Source: Frankia sp. RB7 (GTDB lineage: Bacteria > Pseudomonadota > Alphaproteobacteria > Rhizobiales > Xanthobacteraceae). Taken from it: DNA of 64,000 bases. Positions 1 through 8,976 of the stretch are shown here, in pieces (positions within the stretch are counted from its first letter, which is position 1; every line of letters starts with the position of its first letter). The stretch is taken from assembly GCA_030403585.1 (NCBI GenBank), contig JAUEPE010000004.1:1-64000 (forward strand). Direction: 5' to 3'. The translations under genes were made by a program, and so were the position numbers. The notes beneath the pieces are model-generated. The model saw nothing but the letters and a program-made list of their open reading frames with translations, had not been told where the DNA came from and did not search any database.

Positions 1-356
1 GTCGTCCACAACTCGTGCGGATAACCATGATCCTTGGCCTTGTCGCACGCCAGCGACACCAGCCAGGCTTTGGCCTCCGGCGTAATCGTTGGCTCCTTGC
101 CCGGTCTGGGTCGGTCGTCAAGCGCCATCAACGACCCATAGGCCAGCGCCCGTTCGATGCAGCGTTGGACCGTCTGATGATGAACTCCAACCCGTTGTCC
201 GACCGCAAAAAACGACGGGTTCTCGCGATAAGCCAGAAGCATCTGCGCACGCTGCACCCGGCTGGCCGGCTCGGTTCGGGACCGCGAAACGGCCGTCAAA
301 CGCGCAACGTCTCCATCTGTCATGGCCACCTCAAGCGCTCGCCGCCATGTTCCCAT
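1..356 (-). CDS. IS630-family transposase, N-terminal part (cut by window edge)
   Basis: The frame is open from an ATG at 356 to the left edge (118 codons seen). A GAGGAG ribosome site sits 8 bases before the ATG. The N-terminal half looks like the helix-turn-helix DNA-binding region of IS630/Tc1-type transposases (segment with VGQRVGVHHQTVQRC). It is followed by the linker typical of the family (LDDRPRPGKEPTITPEA) and the start of the next region (DHGYPHELW). The catalytic DDE residues would lie beyond the left edge. I could not identify a terminal inverted repeat in 357-495, so the element's end is not defined and I cannot say whether the copy is intact. Confidence 0.75.
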   Translation of the reverse strand, partial: MGTWRRALEVAMTDGDVARLTAVSRSRTEPASRVQRAQMLLAYRENPSFFAVGQRVGVHHQTVQRCIERALAYGSLMALDDRPRPGKEPTITPEAKAWLVSLACDKAKDHGYPHELWT

Positions 357-495
357 GATCTCGCTCCTCGTTCAGCTCTTCTCAAACGAGGAATCCACCA
401 ACATAATTCCGGTTCCATCCCTGCTCTCTTCATCGAGGCCGGTTTCATGGAATCGCTCGTCTAGTCTGCTCCCGAGTTTGCTGAAGGCCATCGTC

Positions 496-1779
496 ATGAC
501 CGACCGACGCCCCCTGCTTCGCGCGCTCTACGACGCCGCCGTTGCCGCCGCCCATCCGAAGACGATTTTGGCGCCGCATCTTCGCCCCGCGCCCAAGGGG
601 CGCGTGATCTGCCTCGCCGCCGGCAAAGGCGCGGCCGCGATGGCCGCGGCTGCGGAGCGGCACTATCTCGACACGCTCGAGCTCGCGCCGGAGCGGCTCG
701 TCGGCATCGCCACCACGCGCCACGGCTACGGCGTGCCGACGCGTCGCATCCGCGTCGTCGAGGCCGGCCATCCCGTTCCGGACGAGGCTGGCCTCAAGGG
801 AGCGGCCGACACGCTCGCGCTCGCGGGCGAGGCCGGGCCTGACGATCTGCTGCTGGTGCTGCTCACCGGCGGCGGCTCGGCGAACTGGATCGCGCCGGTG
901 GACGGCATCAGCTTTGCGCAGAAGCAGGCGGTCAACAAGGCGCTGTTACGCTCGGGCGCGCCGATCGGCGAGATGAACGTCGTGCGCAAGCATTTGTCAC
1001 GCATCAAGGGCGGACGTCTCGCGCGCGCCGGCCAGAACGCCGCCGAGATCGTGACGCTCGCGATCTCCGACGTGCCGCATGACGACCCGTCCGCGATCGC
1101 ATCCGGCCCGACCGTGCCCGATCCGACCACGCTGGCGGATGCACGCGCGATCGTCGCAAAATACAAGCTCGCGATCGACGATGCCGTACGCCACGCGCTC
1201 GACGATCCCGCCAACGAAAGCGCCAAGCCGGGCGATGCCGCCTTTGCGCGGACGCATTTCGAACTGATCGCGCGTCCGAAGCAGTCGCTCGACGCCGCGG
1301 TGAAGCTCGCCAAGGACGTCGGCTACGAGACCATCGATCTCGGCGCCGATCTCGAGGGCGAGGCCCGCGAGGTCGCCGCCGACCACGTCAGGCTGGCGCT
1401 GCAGGCCCGCGCGCAGGGCAAGCGCGTCGCGATCCTCTCCGGCGGCGAGCTCACGGTGACCGTGCGCGGCAATGGCCGCGGCGGCCCCAACCAGGAATAC
1501 GCGCTGGCGCTCGCCGATCTGCTCAAGGACACGCCGAACATCTCGGCACTCGCCGGTGACACCGACGGCGCCGACGGCGGCGCTGGCCATCCCACCGACC
1601 CCGCCGGCGCGCTGATCGACGCGGCGACATTCGCGAAGATGAAGGCGCAGGGGCTCGCGCCGCAAGCGTATCTCGACAACAACGACGCGACGACGTTCTT
1701 CGAGGCGACGGGCGATTTGCTGCTGCCGGGGCCGACGCTGACCAACGTCAACGATATCCGGGTGATTTTGGTGGATTGA
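496..1779 (+). CDS. Glycerate 2-kinase (MOFRL/DUF4147 family)
   Basis: This 427-residue protein matches the size and motifs of the GckA/TtuD-type glycerate kinases, which phosphorylate D-glycerate to 2-phosphoglycerate in glyoxylate, serine or tartrate metabolism. Visible motifs are the glycine-rich AAGKGAAAMA near residue 40, LLTGGGSANW near 125, the LSGGELTVTVRG segment, and GDTDGADGGAGHPTDP near the C-terminus (the MOFRL domain). I chose the ATG at 496 (MTDRRPLLRALYDAA). The frame is open back to 322, but the extra 58 residues are not family-like and overlap the region upstream of the transposase. It is transcribed away from the transposase fragment, with no linked glyoxylate-pathway genes. 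The cytosolic kinase role is secure as a family call; the physiological route is unknown. Confidence 0.85.
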   Translation: MTDRRPLLRALYDAAVAAAHPKTILAPHLRPAPKGRVICLAAGKGAAAMAAAAERHYLDTLELAPERLVGIATTRHGYGVPTRRIRVVEAGHPVPDEAGLKGAADTLALAGEAGPDDLLLVLLTGGGSANWIAPVDGISFAQKQAVNKALLRSGAPIGEMNVVRKHLSRIKGGRLARAGQNAAEIVTLAISDVPHDDPSAIASGPTVPDPTTLADARAIVAKYKLAIDDAVRHALDDPANESAKPGDAAFARTHFELIARPKQSLDAAVKLAKDVGYETIDLGADLEGEAREVAADHVRLALQARAQGKRVAILSGGELTVTVRGNGRGGPNQEYALALADLLKDTPNISALAGDTDGADGGAGHPTDPAGALIDAATFAKMKAQGLAPQAYLDNNDATTFFEATGDLLLPGPTLTNVNDIRVILVD

Positions 1780-1799
1780 GGCGGCAGCCCCGGTGTCAC

Positions 1800-1900
1800 T
1801 GTCATTCCCCGCGAAAGCGGGGAATCCAGTACGCCGCGGCCTATCGATCAATCACAACCGTCTCGGAGTACTGGATCGCCCGCCTTCGCGGGCGATGACA
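1800..1900. repeat. REP-doublet palindrome, copy A1
   Basis: First of four ~100 bp copies (others at 46351, 50292, 62287). It begins TGTCAT and ends ATGACA. Each end carries a small hairpin (CCCCGCGAAAGCGGGG at the left, CGCCCGCCTTCGCGGGCG at the right). Inside these, ATCCAGTA and TACTGGAT pair with each other, so the whole element can fold as one long cruciform. It lies between the 3' ends of the glycerate kinase and marR genes and could act as a bidirectional terminator. Orientation here matches the copy at 50292. Confidence 0.85.
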
Positions 1901-1908
1901 GCCGAGCC

Positions 1909-2430
1909 TCAAAACTCGTTGGCGATCTTCGACAGCATTTCGAGCAGGGCTTCGCGGTTGGCTTGCCCGAGCAACTCGTTCAGCCGCGACTCGTGCTTGG
2001 TGGCGACGAGCTTCTTGGCGCGCGTCAGCACGGCCTTGCCCTTGTCGGTCAGAACCAGGATGTGCGAGCGGCGGTCGTTGGTAGAGCGGATCCGGGCGCA
2101 GAGGTCGCGGCTTTCGAGATTGTCGAGCAGGGCGACGAAATTCGGCCGGAGGATGCCGAGGGTGGAGGCGACCTCGGTCTGGTTACGGCCCGGGTTCTTC
2201 TCGACCAGCAGCAGCACCGAGAACTGCGCCGGCGTGAGCTGGAGCGAGGCCATGCAGCGCAAGAAGTTCTCGAACACCTTGAGTTGGGCGCGCTTGAGCA
2301 CGTAGCCTAGCTGCTCCGAGAGCTCGCCGAGCTGGAGGGCTTCGGGCAGGCCCTCGGCGGCATCCTTGCGGCCCTTGGTCGCGTCACCAGGCTTTTCGGA
2401 GGACTTTTCAGCGGTTTTGGAAACGGTCAT
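1909..2430 (-). CDS. MarR-family transcriptional regulator
   Basis: The 173-residue protein has a charged, probably disordered N-terminus of about 30 residues, then a winged helix-turn-helix of the MarR type. Recognisable parts are the recognition region NQTEVASTLGILRPNFVALLDNLE and the wing segment RIRSTNDRRSHILVLTDKG. MarR proteins bind palindromes as dimers and usually release DNA on binding a small, often aromatic ligand. It is divergent from the livHMGF-type operon at 2609. The 34 bp inverted repeat in the shared 178 bp intergenic region (2490-2523) is a plausible operator. I infer that it represses the transporter and possibly itself; the ligand is not evident from sequence. Confidence 0.88.
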   Translation of the reverse strand: MTVSKTAEKSSEKPGDATKGRKDAAEGLPEALQLGELSEQLGYVLKRAQLKVFENFLRCMASLQLTPAQFSVLLLVEKNPGRNQTEVASTLGILRPNFVALLDNLESRDLCARIRSTNDRRSHILVLTDKGKAVLTRAKKLVATKHESRLNELLGQANREALLEMLSKIANEF

Positions 2431-2489
2431 CGCCTCGTGCTCGTAATCCCGCTAAATTCGGGACGGGTCGTCCGCCCACCCTTGATGTT

Positions 2490-2523
2490 ATATTTGATAA
2501 TTGTTATGGACCATATCAAATAT
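2490..2523. promoter_or_regulatory. Candidate MarR operator between marR and livH
   Basis: Perfect 10-base inverted repeat: ATATTTGATA (2490-2499) and TATCAAATAT (2514-2523), separated by 14 bases. It is AT-rich against a GC-rich background and lies in the only divergent intergenic space of this locus, 60 bases before the marR start and 85 before livH. A TTGATA box is present within both arms, one on each strand, so operator and -35 elements may overlap. That it is the regulator's binding site is inference. Confidence 0.55.
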
Positions 2524-2608
2524 CGTCAGCGTATTTCAATGGCTGTGAACGGACCATCCACCGCGATCGCGGAGACCGGTCCGGATCGTTGAGGGGGAGC
2601 GTCCGGTC

Positions 2609-3649
2609 TTGAACACCACCATCATGCTGTTCCTGCTGCAGGACGGCATTACCAATGGCGCGATCTATGCGCTGCTCGGCCTGGCGCTGGTGCTGGTGTT
2701 CGCCGTCACCCGCGTCATCCTCATCCCCCAGGGCGAATTCGTCACCTATGGCGCGCTGACCTATGCCTCGCTGGCCTCGGGCCAGATGCCGGGCACCGCC
2801 AAGCTCGCGCTGGCCATGGGCATCGTCGCCTGCGCTTTCGACCTGTTCGTCGCCCGCAAGGCGCTGCATGGCCGGCTGATCCTGCGCAGCATCCTCGCCA
2901 ACATCGTGCTGCCGGCCATCGTGCTGGCCGTGACGCTGCATTTCGCCGGCCAGAAGCCGCCGGTCGCGGTCTGCATCGCGCTGTCGCTGCTGATCGTGGC
3001 GATGATCGGCCTGTTTCTGTATCGGATTGCGTTCCAGCCGCTGGCACACACCTCGGTGCTGGTGCTGCTGATCGCCTCGGTCGGCGTGCATCTGGCGCTG
3101 CAGGGGTTGGGCCTGCTGTTCTTCGGCGCCGAAGGCCAGCGCGGACCGCCGGTGTTGTCCGGCGCGTTCACCGCGGGCTCGCTGCGCTTCACCGGCCAGA
3201 GCCTCACGGTCTACGGCATCACCATCGCCTTCATCGTCGGTCTGTGGCTGTTCTTCGGGCTGACGCTGTACGGCAAGGCGCTGCGTGCCACCGCCGTCAA
3301 CCGGCTCGGCGCACGGCTCGCCGGCATCCGCACCACGCTGTCGGGCCAGATCGCCTTCCTGCTGGCGTCCGTCATCGGCGCCCTGTCGGGCATCATGATC
3401 GTGCCGATCACGACGCTCTATTATGACTCGGGTTTCCTGATCGGCCTGAAAGGCTTTGTCGCCGCGATCATCGGTGGCCTCGTCAGCTATCCCCTCACGG
3501 CGGTCGCAGCCCTCTTCGTCGGCATCGTCGAGGCGTTCTCGTCGTTCTATGCCTCCAACTACAAGGAGGTGATCGTGTTCATGCTCCTGATCCCCGTGCT
3601 GCTGTTGCGCTCGCTCGCAGCACCTGCCGTCGAAGAAGAGAAGGACTGA
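2609..3649 (+). CDS. livH: Branched-chain amino acid-type ABC transporter permease (LivH family)
   Basis: This 346-residue, very hydrophobic protein has the LivH hallmarks: an early ALLGLALVLVFAVTRVILIPQGEFV segment (written in parts: ALLGLALVLVF, then IPQGEFVTYGA), and a C-terminal GLKGFVAAIIGGL motif that forms the coupling loop contacting the ATPase. About eight to ten membrane helices are visible. The start is a TTG at 2609, supported by a GAGGGGGAG ribosome site nine bases upstream; no better ATG fits. It is the first gene of an operon with a fused LivM-LivG and LivF (gap 7 bases). No periplasmic binding protein is encoded nearby, so substrate identity cannot be read here. Family members carry branched-chain amino acids, aromatic acids, urea or short amides. 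Confidence 0.88.
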   Translation: MNTTIMLFLLQDGITNGAIYALLGLALVLVFAVTRVILIPQGEFVTYGALTYASLASGQMPGTAKLALAMGIVACAFDLFVARKALHGRLILRSILANIVLPAIVLAVTLHFAGQKPPVAVCIALSLLIVAMIGLFLYRIAFQPLAHTSVLVLLIASVGVHLALQGLGLLFFGAEGQRGPPVLSGAFTAGSLRFTGQSLTVYGITIAFIVGLWLFFGLTLYGKALRATAVNRLGARLAGIRTTLSGQIAFLLASVIGALSGIMIVPITTLYYDSGFLIGLKGFVAAIIGGLVSYPLTAVAALFVGIVEAFSSFYASNYKEVIVFMLLIPVLLLRSLAAPAVEEEKD

Positions 3650-3656
3650 GGCTGAG

Positions 3657-5426
3657 ATGCAGAGCCGGCTTCCCATCCTCATCTTCGCACTCGTCATGGC
3701 AGCGATCCCGTTCGTCCCGGGCATGCCGCCGTTCTGGATCGTGCTGCTCGACAATATCGGCCTCACCGCGCTGGTCGCGATGGGCCTCGTGCTGCTAACC
3801 GGCGTCGGTGGCCTGACCTCGTTCGGACAGGCCGCCTTCGTCGGCTTCGGCGCCTACACCACGGCGCTGCTGACGACGGCCTACGGCCTGTCGCCCTGGC
3901 TGACCTTGCCGTTGTCGCTCGTGGTCAGCGGATTGCTCGCGGTGCTGCTCGGCCTGGTGACGGTCCGCCTCTCCGGCCATTACCTGCCGCTCGGCACGCT
4001 GGCCTGGGGGCTTGGCCTGTTCTACCTCTTCAGCAAGCTGGAATTCCTCGGGCGCAACGACGGCATCTCGGCGATCCCGCCACTGTCGATCGGCTCGTTC
4101 AGGATGCTCGATCCCGGCTCGATCTACTTTGCGATCTGGGTCGCGGTCATCATCTCGGCCGTGCTCACGATGAACCTGCTGGACTCCCGCACCGGCCGCG
4201 CCATCCGCGCGCTGCGGCGCGGCCATGTCGCGGCCGAAGCGTTCGGCGTGCATACACCGCGCGCAAAACTCCTGGTGTTCATCCACGCCGCCGTGCTCGC
4301 CGGCCTCTCCGGCTGGCTCTACGCCCATCTCCAGCGCGCGGTGAACCCGACACCGTTCGGCGCGCAGGCCGGCATCGAATATCTCTTCATCGCGGTGGTC
4401 GGCGGCGCCGGCTATGTCTGGGGCGGCGTGCTGGGTGCGGCCATCGTCGTGATCCTGAAAGAGGTGCTGCAGAGCTACCTGCCGCTGATCCTGCCCGGCT
4501 CCGGCCAGGTCGAAACCATCGTGTTCGGCATCATGCTGGTGGCGCTGCTGCAACTTGCGCCCGGCGGCGTCTGGCCCTGGCTGATGTCGTTCCTGCCCGA
4601 ACGCACCAGCGGCAGGAAGCCCGACACCTCGCTGAAGCTCGACGCGCGCCTCCGCTCGCCCGGTCAGTCCAGCGTCCTGCTTCACGTCGAGAAGGCGCGC
4701 AAACAATTCGGCGGCGTGGTCGCGGTCAACAACGTCTCCTTCGACGTCCAGGCCCGCGAGATCGTCGCGCTGATCGGCCCAAACGGCGCCGGCAAGAGCA
4801 CCACCTTCAACCTGATCACCGGTGTGCTGTCGGCGACGTCAGGCTCGATCTCGGTGCTCGGCAAGACAGTCGACAACGCGCCACCGCAGGAGATCGTCAA
4901 GCTCGGCATCTCCCGCACCTTTCAGCACGTCAAGCTCGTGCCCGACATGACCGTGCTGGAGAATGTCGCGATCGGCGCGCATCTGCGCGGCCATTCCGGG
5001 CCGCTCGCCTCGATGCTGCGGCTCGACCGCGCCGACGAAGCCAAACTGCTGGCCGAAGCGGCCCGCCAGATCGAGCGCGTCGGCCTCGCCGATCAGATGC
5101 ATCAACTCGCAGGATCGTTGTCGCTGGGACAGCAGCGCATCGTCGAGATCGCCCGCGCCCTGTGCGTCGATCCGATGCTGCTGCTGCTCGACGAGCCCGC
5201 CGCCGGCCTGCGCCACATGGAAAAGCAGCAGCTCGCCAAACTGCTGCGCGATCTGCGCGACGGCGGGATGAGCGTGCTGCTGGTCGAGCACGACATGGGC
5301 TTCGTGATGAATCTCGCCGACCGCATCGTGGTGCTGGATTTCGGCACCAAGATCGCGGAAGGCACGCCTGCCACGATCAAGACCAATCCCGAAGTGATCA
5401 AGGCTTATCTCGGAGTGGCGGCATGA
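3657..5426 (+). CDS. Fused LivM permease - LivG ATPase of a HAAT ABC transporter
   Basis: The 589-residue protein joins two usually separate subunits. Residues ~1-310 are a LivM-type permease: [21 protein letters not shown] near the N-terminus (motif core LTSFGQAAF), and a C-terminal [15 protein letters not shown] coupling loop. After a short linker, residues ~340-589 form a complete LivG-type nucleotide-binding domain: Walker [10 protein letters not shown] (374-382), signature LSLGQQ (488-493), Walker [11 protein letters not shown] around 508, and the H-loop [11 protein letters not shown]. The LivG-specific [10 protein letters not shown] segment is present. The stop codon overlaps the livF start (ATGA). 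This permease-ATPase fusion occurs in other Bradyrhizobium HAAT operons and presumably fixes the 1:1 stoichiometry. Confidence 0.9.
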   Translation: MQSRLPILIFALVMAAIPFVPGMPPFWIVLLDNIGLTALVAMGLVLLTGVGGLTSFGQAAFVGFGAYTTALLTTAYGLSPWLTLPLSLVVSGLLAVLLGLVTVRLSGHYLPLGTLAWGLGLFYLFSKLEFLGRNDGISAIPPLSIGSFRMLDPGSIYFAIWVAVIISAVLTMNLLDSRTGRAIRALRRGHVAAEAFGVHTPRAKLLVFIHAAVLAGLSGWLYAHLQRAVNPTPFGAQAGIEYLFIAVVGGAGYVWGGVLGAAIVVILKEVLQSYLPLILPGSGQVETIVFGIMLVALLQLAPGGVWPWLMSFLPERTSGRKPDTSLKLDARLRSPGQSSVLLHVEKARKQFGGVVAVNNVSFDVQAREIVALIGPNGAGKSTTFNLITGVLSATSGSISVLGKTVDNAPPQEIVKLGISRTFQHVKLVPDMTVLENVAIGAHLRGHSGPLASMLRLDRADEAKLLAEAARQIERVGLADQMHQLAGSLSLGQQRIVEIARALCVDPMLLLLDEPAAGLRHMEKQQLAKLLRDLRDGGMSVLLVEHDMGFVMNLADRIVVLDFGTKIAEGTPATIKTNPEVIKAYLGVAA

Positions 5427-6154
5427 GCGCGCTGTTGTCCGTCACTGATGCGCATGTCGCCTATGGCAAGGTCGAAGCCGTGCGCTCCGTTGGGCTCGAA
5501 GTCGGCGAGAACCAGATCGTCACCATCGTCGGCGCCAACGGCGCCGGCAAGACCACGCTGCTTTCCGCGATCATGGGCATCCTGCCGTTGAAGGGCCGTG
5601 TCGCCTTTGCGGGCCAGGACCTGGCCCGGCTCGACATCGAGGATCGCGTCGCGATGGGGCTCGGCCTCGTGCCCGAGCACCGCGAATTGTTCGTGACCAT
5701 GAATGTCGAGGACAATCTCGAGCTCGGCGCCTTCCGCATCGAGCGGAGCCGGGCGAAGGCCTCGATCGAGCGGATCTACACGCTGTTTCCGCGGCTGAAG
5801 GAGCGCCGCAAGCAGCTCGCCGGCACGTTGTCGGGCGGCGAGCAGCAGATGCTCGCCATGGGCCGTGCGCTGATGGGCGAACCGAAACTCCTGATGCTGG
5901 ACGAGCCGAGCCTCGGCCTCGCGCCGATCATCGTCGCTGACATCTTCCGCATCGTCACCGAGCTTCGCGCCAGCGGCGTCTCGGTGCTGCTGGTCGAGCA
6001 GAACGCGCAGGCCGCGCTGAAGATCGCGGACCAGGCCTATGTGATGGAGCTTGGCGAGTTCGTGCTGAGCGGCAAGGCCAGTGACGTCGCCGCGAATGAG
6101 CAGGTCGCGGCGAGCTATCTCGGCTTCCAGCACGAGGCCACGAGCGCGCTTTAA
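5423..6154 (+). CDS. livF: Branched-chain amino acid-type ABC transporter ATP-binding protein (LivF)
   Basis: A 243-residue ABC ATPase with Walker A GANGAGKTT near residue 40, signature LSGGEQQM, Walker B LLMLDEPSLGLAP and H-loop LLVEQNAQAAL. The LAP after the Walker B Asp-Glu-Pro-Ser-Leu-Gly and the EQN in the H-loop region distinguish LivF from LivG. I chose the ATG at 5423, which overlaps the fused livMG stop as ATGA, implying translational coupling. A longer open frame upstream is only shadow of livMG. It pairs with the LivG domain of the upstream protein to form the ATPase heterodimer. It ends directly against the convergent dsbB stop with no gap, so transcripts of the two genes overlap. 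Confidence 0.92.
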   Translation: MSALLSVTDAHVAYGKVEAVRSVGLEVGENQIVTIVGANGAGKTTLLSAIMGILPLKGRVAFAGQDLARLDIEDRVAMGLGLVPEHRELFVTMNVEDNLELGAFRIERSRAKASIERIYTLFPRLKERRKQLAGTLSGGEQQMLAMGRALMGEPKLLMLDEPSLGLAPIIVADIFRIVTELRASGVSVLLVEQNAQAALKIADQAYVMELGEFVLSGKASDVAANEQVAASYLGFQHEATSAL

Positions 6155-6697
6155 TTACCCACGCTTCGCCGTCCGCACAAATCCCCAGGCGGCGATCGCG
6201 GCCATCAGCAGCGAGATCAGCACATTGTAGCCGGCGAGCGAGAGGCCGAGGAAGCGCCACTGCACCTCGTCGCAGCGCACCACCTTGACGGTGTCGAGCC
6301 GCGACAAGAGATCGCCGGCGCTGCCGAGATTGACGACCGGCCCGGAGCAATCGGTCGGCCCCTTCCAAAGTCCCCATTCGACGCCCGCGTGATAGGTGCC
6401 GAGGCCGGCATTGGCGAGCGCCGCCAGCGCGAGGATCGCGAGCCCGGCCAGCAGCAGCGATCGCGGCGCGCCGCTCCGCGCGGCAAGCGCCGTGAGCGCG
6501 CCGAGCGGGATCGCGAGATAGTAGGCGTAGCGCTGCTCGAGGCAGAGCGGACAGGGCAGGACCTCAAGAACGAGCTGGAAAAACCAGGCCCCCGCGATCG
6601 TTGCTGCGGCGAACAGGGTCACGGCCAGCGAAGCCGTCAGCGCAGGACTGCCGGCAGCGGGGCGAAATGTGGGTATTGCGGCACTCTGGGTGGTCAC
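6155..6697 (-). CDS. dsbB: Disulfide bond formation protein B (DsbB family)
   Basis: This 180-residue inner-membrane protein carries both periplasmic cysteine pairs of DsbB. The first is C49-P-L-C52 in the conserved setting LPCPLCLEQR; the second is C117 and C142 (PTDCSG and VRCDEVQW). Four membrane helices are visible. DsbB reoxidises the periplasmic oxidant DsbA and passes electrons to quinone. The C-terminal LGLSLAGYN segment before the last helix is also typical. It is a stand-alone gene, convergent with livF; no dsbA is in the window. The ATG at 6697 gives a 20-residue N-terminal tail before the first helix, and a later start is possible but no better methionine precedes the helix. Confidence 0.92.
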   Translation of the reverse strand: MTTQSAAIPTFRPAAGSPALTASLAVTLFAAATIAGAWFFQLVLEVLPCPLCLEQRYAYYLAIPLGALTALAARSGAPRSLLLAGLAILALAALANAGLGTYHAGVEWGLWKGPTDCSGPVVNLGSAGDLLSRLDTVKVVRCDEVQWRFLGLSLAGYNVLISLLMAAIAAWGFVRTAKRG

Positions 6698-6852
6698 GGC
6701 GGCCTCTCCGGATCAGGCTGGCTTTAAGCCTCTAACCCCGGCCCAGGCCCCTGTCGAGAACGCCCGGGATCACTTTGGCGCGGGTTGACCTCGGTTTGTC
6801 CATGGCTATAGTCCGCCGGCTTCGCGAGGCTCCTTCCCGGGACCGACCGAGG

Positions 6853-6937
6853 GCCCCTGTGGCGGAACTGGTAGACGCGCTCGACTCAAAATCGAGTTCC
6901 GCAAGGAGTGCTGGTTCGATTCCGGCCAGGGGCACCA
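6853..6937 (+). tRNA. tRNA-Leu (anticodon CAA)
   Basis: The sequence folds as a class II tRNA with a 7-bp acceptor stem (GCCCCTG with CAGGGGC), an encoded 3' CCA, and an anticodon arm CTCGA-CTCAAAA-TCGAG whose loop places CAA at positions 34-36 (reads UUG). It has a long variable arm as expected for leucine, and a T arm GCTGG-TTCGATT-CCGGC. The 85-base length fits tRNA-Leu. No integrase gene follows, so there is no sign that this tRNA serves as an attachment site here. Confidence 0.96.
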
Positions 6938-7066
6938 CGCTTCGCCCGTTCAGGCTTCGTATAAGACCGATATCGGCACAATCCACCGCCTCGTTCCGAA
7001 AGTGGGACGCCGCAACGCGTGAATTGATCCCGTCGCGGCAGCGCGAAGTGCCGAGCCCGGCCTTCA

Positions 7067-8965
7067 TTATCGATTGGCAAGGTCCCCCAGCAGCCTAACG
7101 ATCTCGCTGGCCGGCACCGGCCTACTGTACAAATATCCTTGGACCTCAATGCAGCCTTCGACATTGAGGCACCGCATCTGCTCTTCGGTCTCAACGCCTT
7201 CCGCAGTCGTGATCATGCCAAAGCTCACGCCTAGCCCCGCGATCGCGCGCACGATGGCAAGACTGCCCTGGTCGACGAGCAAGTCCCGGACAAAGGTCTG
7301 ATCGATCTTGATCTTGTCGAATGGAAAGCTGCGAAGATAACCGATGCTGGAATAACCGGTGCCGAAATCGTCCATCGATATCCGGACGCCAAGATTGCGC
7401 AACTGATTGAGGACCGCAATATTGCGCTCCGACTTTTCCAGCAGCACCGATTCGGTGATTTCCAGTTCGAGGCGGGTGGCCGGAAGTCCGGAGGATGCCA
7501 AGGCACTTATGACGGTCGAAACCAGATTACCCTTGGAAAACTGCAACGGCGACAAGTTTACCGAAACACAGATTCCGTCGGGCCATTCCATCGCTTCCGC
7601 GCATGCCTGCCGCAATGCCCATTCGCCGAGCTGGACAATAAGCCCCATCTCTTCCGCGACCGGGATGAACTCGGAAGGAGGAATCAGGCCGCGCTCGGGA
7701 TGCTGCCATCGCATCAATGCCTCAAAGGCGGTCACCTTCTTGGTCTGCAAATTGACCAGCGGTTGATAGAACAGTTTGAAGCCGTCCTGCATCAGGCCGG
7801 TTCGCATGTCACGTTCAAGTACGCGACGCGCTTGAACGACCGCGTCCATTTCCGGATCGAACATGCGGTAAGTGCCGCGACCGTCGGATTTCGCGCTGTA
7901 CATCGCAAGATCCGCGCTCTTGAGAAAGCTCTCGGTATTCATGTTGCCGGGATGTGCAACGGCGATGCCGACGCTTGCCCCCACCGTCACATCATGACTG
8001 TCGATGCTGCACGGTTGACCGACAACCTCGATGATCCTTTCCGCCAGCGCGATAGACGAGTTCGGTTGCGGGACCGACATCTGCAAGATAGCGAACTCGT
8101 CGCCGCCGAGCCGTGCGATACGATCCGTTCGTTGAAGAAGGTCGCGGAGTTTGGTCGCCACCGACTTCAGGAGCAGGTCTCCGATCGAATGGCCCAATGT
8201 GTCATTGACCGCCTTGAAGCCATCGAGATCCAGAAACAGAACTGCCACGGGATGCGGGGTTACCGAAACATCCTTCAGCGCTTCCTCGAGCTGCTCCTTG
8301 AACAAGAGACGATTGCCGAGGCCGGTCAGTGAGTCGTGATAGGCAAGATATTGCGACCTCGCCTGCGATTCTTCGCGATTGGCGATCTCCACCTTGAGCT
8401 TCTGATTGGCGTCTATGAGGCGACCGGTGCGTTCTTCCACGCGATGTTCCAGATCCTCATTGGCCTTTCGCAACTGCTCGTTAGCCAATGCAACCTGCTG
8501 CTCGGCGCGTTTGCGGCTGATCTGGGTATTGACGCGCGCCAGCGCGACGGCAAAGTCGACCGGCTTCGTGACGTAATCGTTAGCGCCGAGTTCGAGCGCA
8601 TCGACGATGTTCTCACTCTCTGATTTCGCCGTGACCATGATCACCGGCAACGCGGCCGAGGACTTCTGGCCGCGGATTCGCTTGAGAGTCTCGATGCCGT
8701 CTATTCCCGGCATCATGACGTCCAGCAGCACCAGATCGAATGATCCCCTCTCGATCAGATCGATCGCGGCAAAGCCGCTGTCGGCCTCCACCACCTCGAA
8801 GCCGCGGCGCTCAAAGCGTCGCGTCAGGACGGTACGATTGTCACCAATGTCGTCCACGATAAGCAATCGCGGCCGAGCATTCGTGTCGCTGTCAGCGGCA
8901 TCGGCCGGCCTCGCTTCCGGCCGCAGTATTTCGACACGTTCCGCCTGGGACTTCGAAACCACCAT
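7067..8965 (-). CDS. Response regulator with GGDEF and EAL domains (c-di-GMP turnover)
   Basis: About 632 residues in the order receiver (1-120), coiled coil (~125-170), GGDEF (~190-350), EAL (~365-620). The receiver has the acidic pair (LLIVDDIGDNR), the phospho-Asp (LVLLDVMMPGIDG) and the Lys (YVTKPVD). The cyclase signature is intact (RLGGDEFAIL), but the product-inhibition site is QRTD rather than RxxD, so feedback inhibition may be lost. The EAL domain keeps EALMRW, ELEITESVLL, DDFGTGYSS and AEGVET, consistent with active phosphodiesterase. The chosen ATG at 8965 lies 11 bases after the upstream kinase stop; an alternative at 9019 would overlap the kinase. Probably co-transcribed with the kinase at 8977 and phosphorylated by it (inference). 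Confidence 0.9.
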   Translation of the reverse strand: MVVSKSQAERVEILRPEARPADAADSDTNARPRLLIVDDIGDNRTVLTRRFERRGFEVVEADSGFAAIDLIERGSFDLVLLDVMMPGIDGIETLKRIRGQKSSAALPVIMVTAKSESENIVDALELGANDYVTKPVDFAVALARVNTQISRKRAEQQVALANEQLRKANEDLEHRVEERTGRLIDANQKLKVEIANREESQARSQYLAYHDSLTGLGNRLLFKEQLEEALKDVSVTPHPVAVLFLDLDGFKAVNDTLGHSIGDLLLKSVATKLRDLLQRTDRIARLGGDEFAILQMSVPQPNSSIALAERIIEVVGQPCSIDSHDVTVGASVGIAVAHPGNMNTESFLKSADLAMYSAKSDGRGTYRMFDPEMDAVVQARRVLERDMRTGLMQDGFKLFYQPLVNLQTKKVTAFEALMRWQHPERGLIPPSEFIPVAEEMGLIVQLGEWALRQACAEAMEWPDGICVSVNLSPLQFSKGNLVSTVISALASSGLPATRLELEITESVLLEKSERNIAVLNQLRNLGVRISMDDFGTGYSSIGYLRSFPFDKIKIDQTFVRDLLVDQGSLAIVRAIAGLGVSFGMITTAEGVETEEQMRCLNVEGCIEVQGYLYSRPVPASEIVRLLGDLANR

Positions 8966-8976
8966 AAGACTATCTT

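Noticed and set aside
2516..3766. 416-codon open frame on the minus strand opposite livH
   Set aside because: It lies fully antisense to a clear LivH gene, has a low-complexity Gln/Arg/Asp/His translation and no ribosome site; it is a GC-bias shadow.
6853..7066. tRNA-Leu as integration site of a genomic island
   Set aside because: No integrase, no repeated 3' tRNA end nearby and no compositional break; the following genes look chromosomal.
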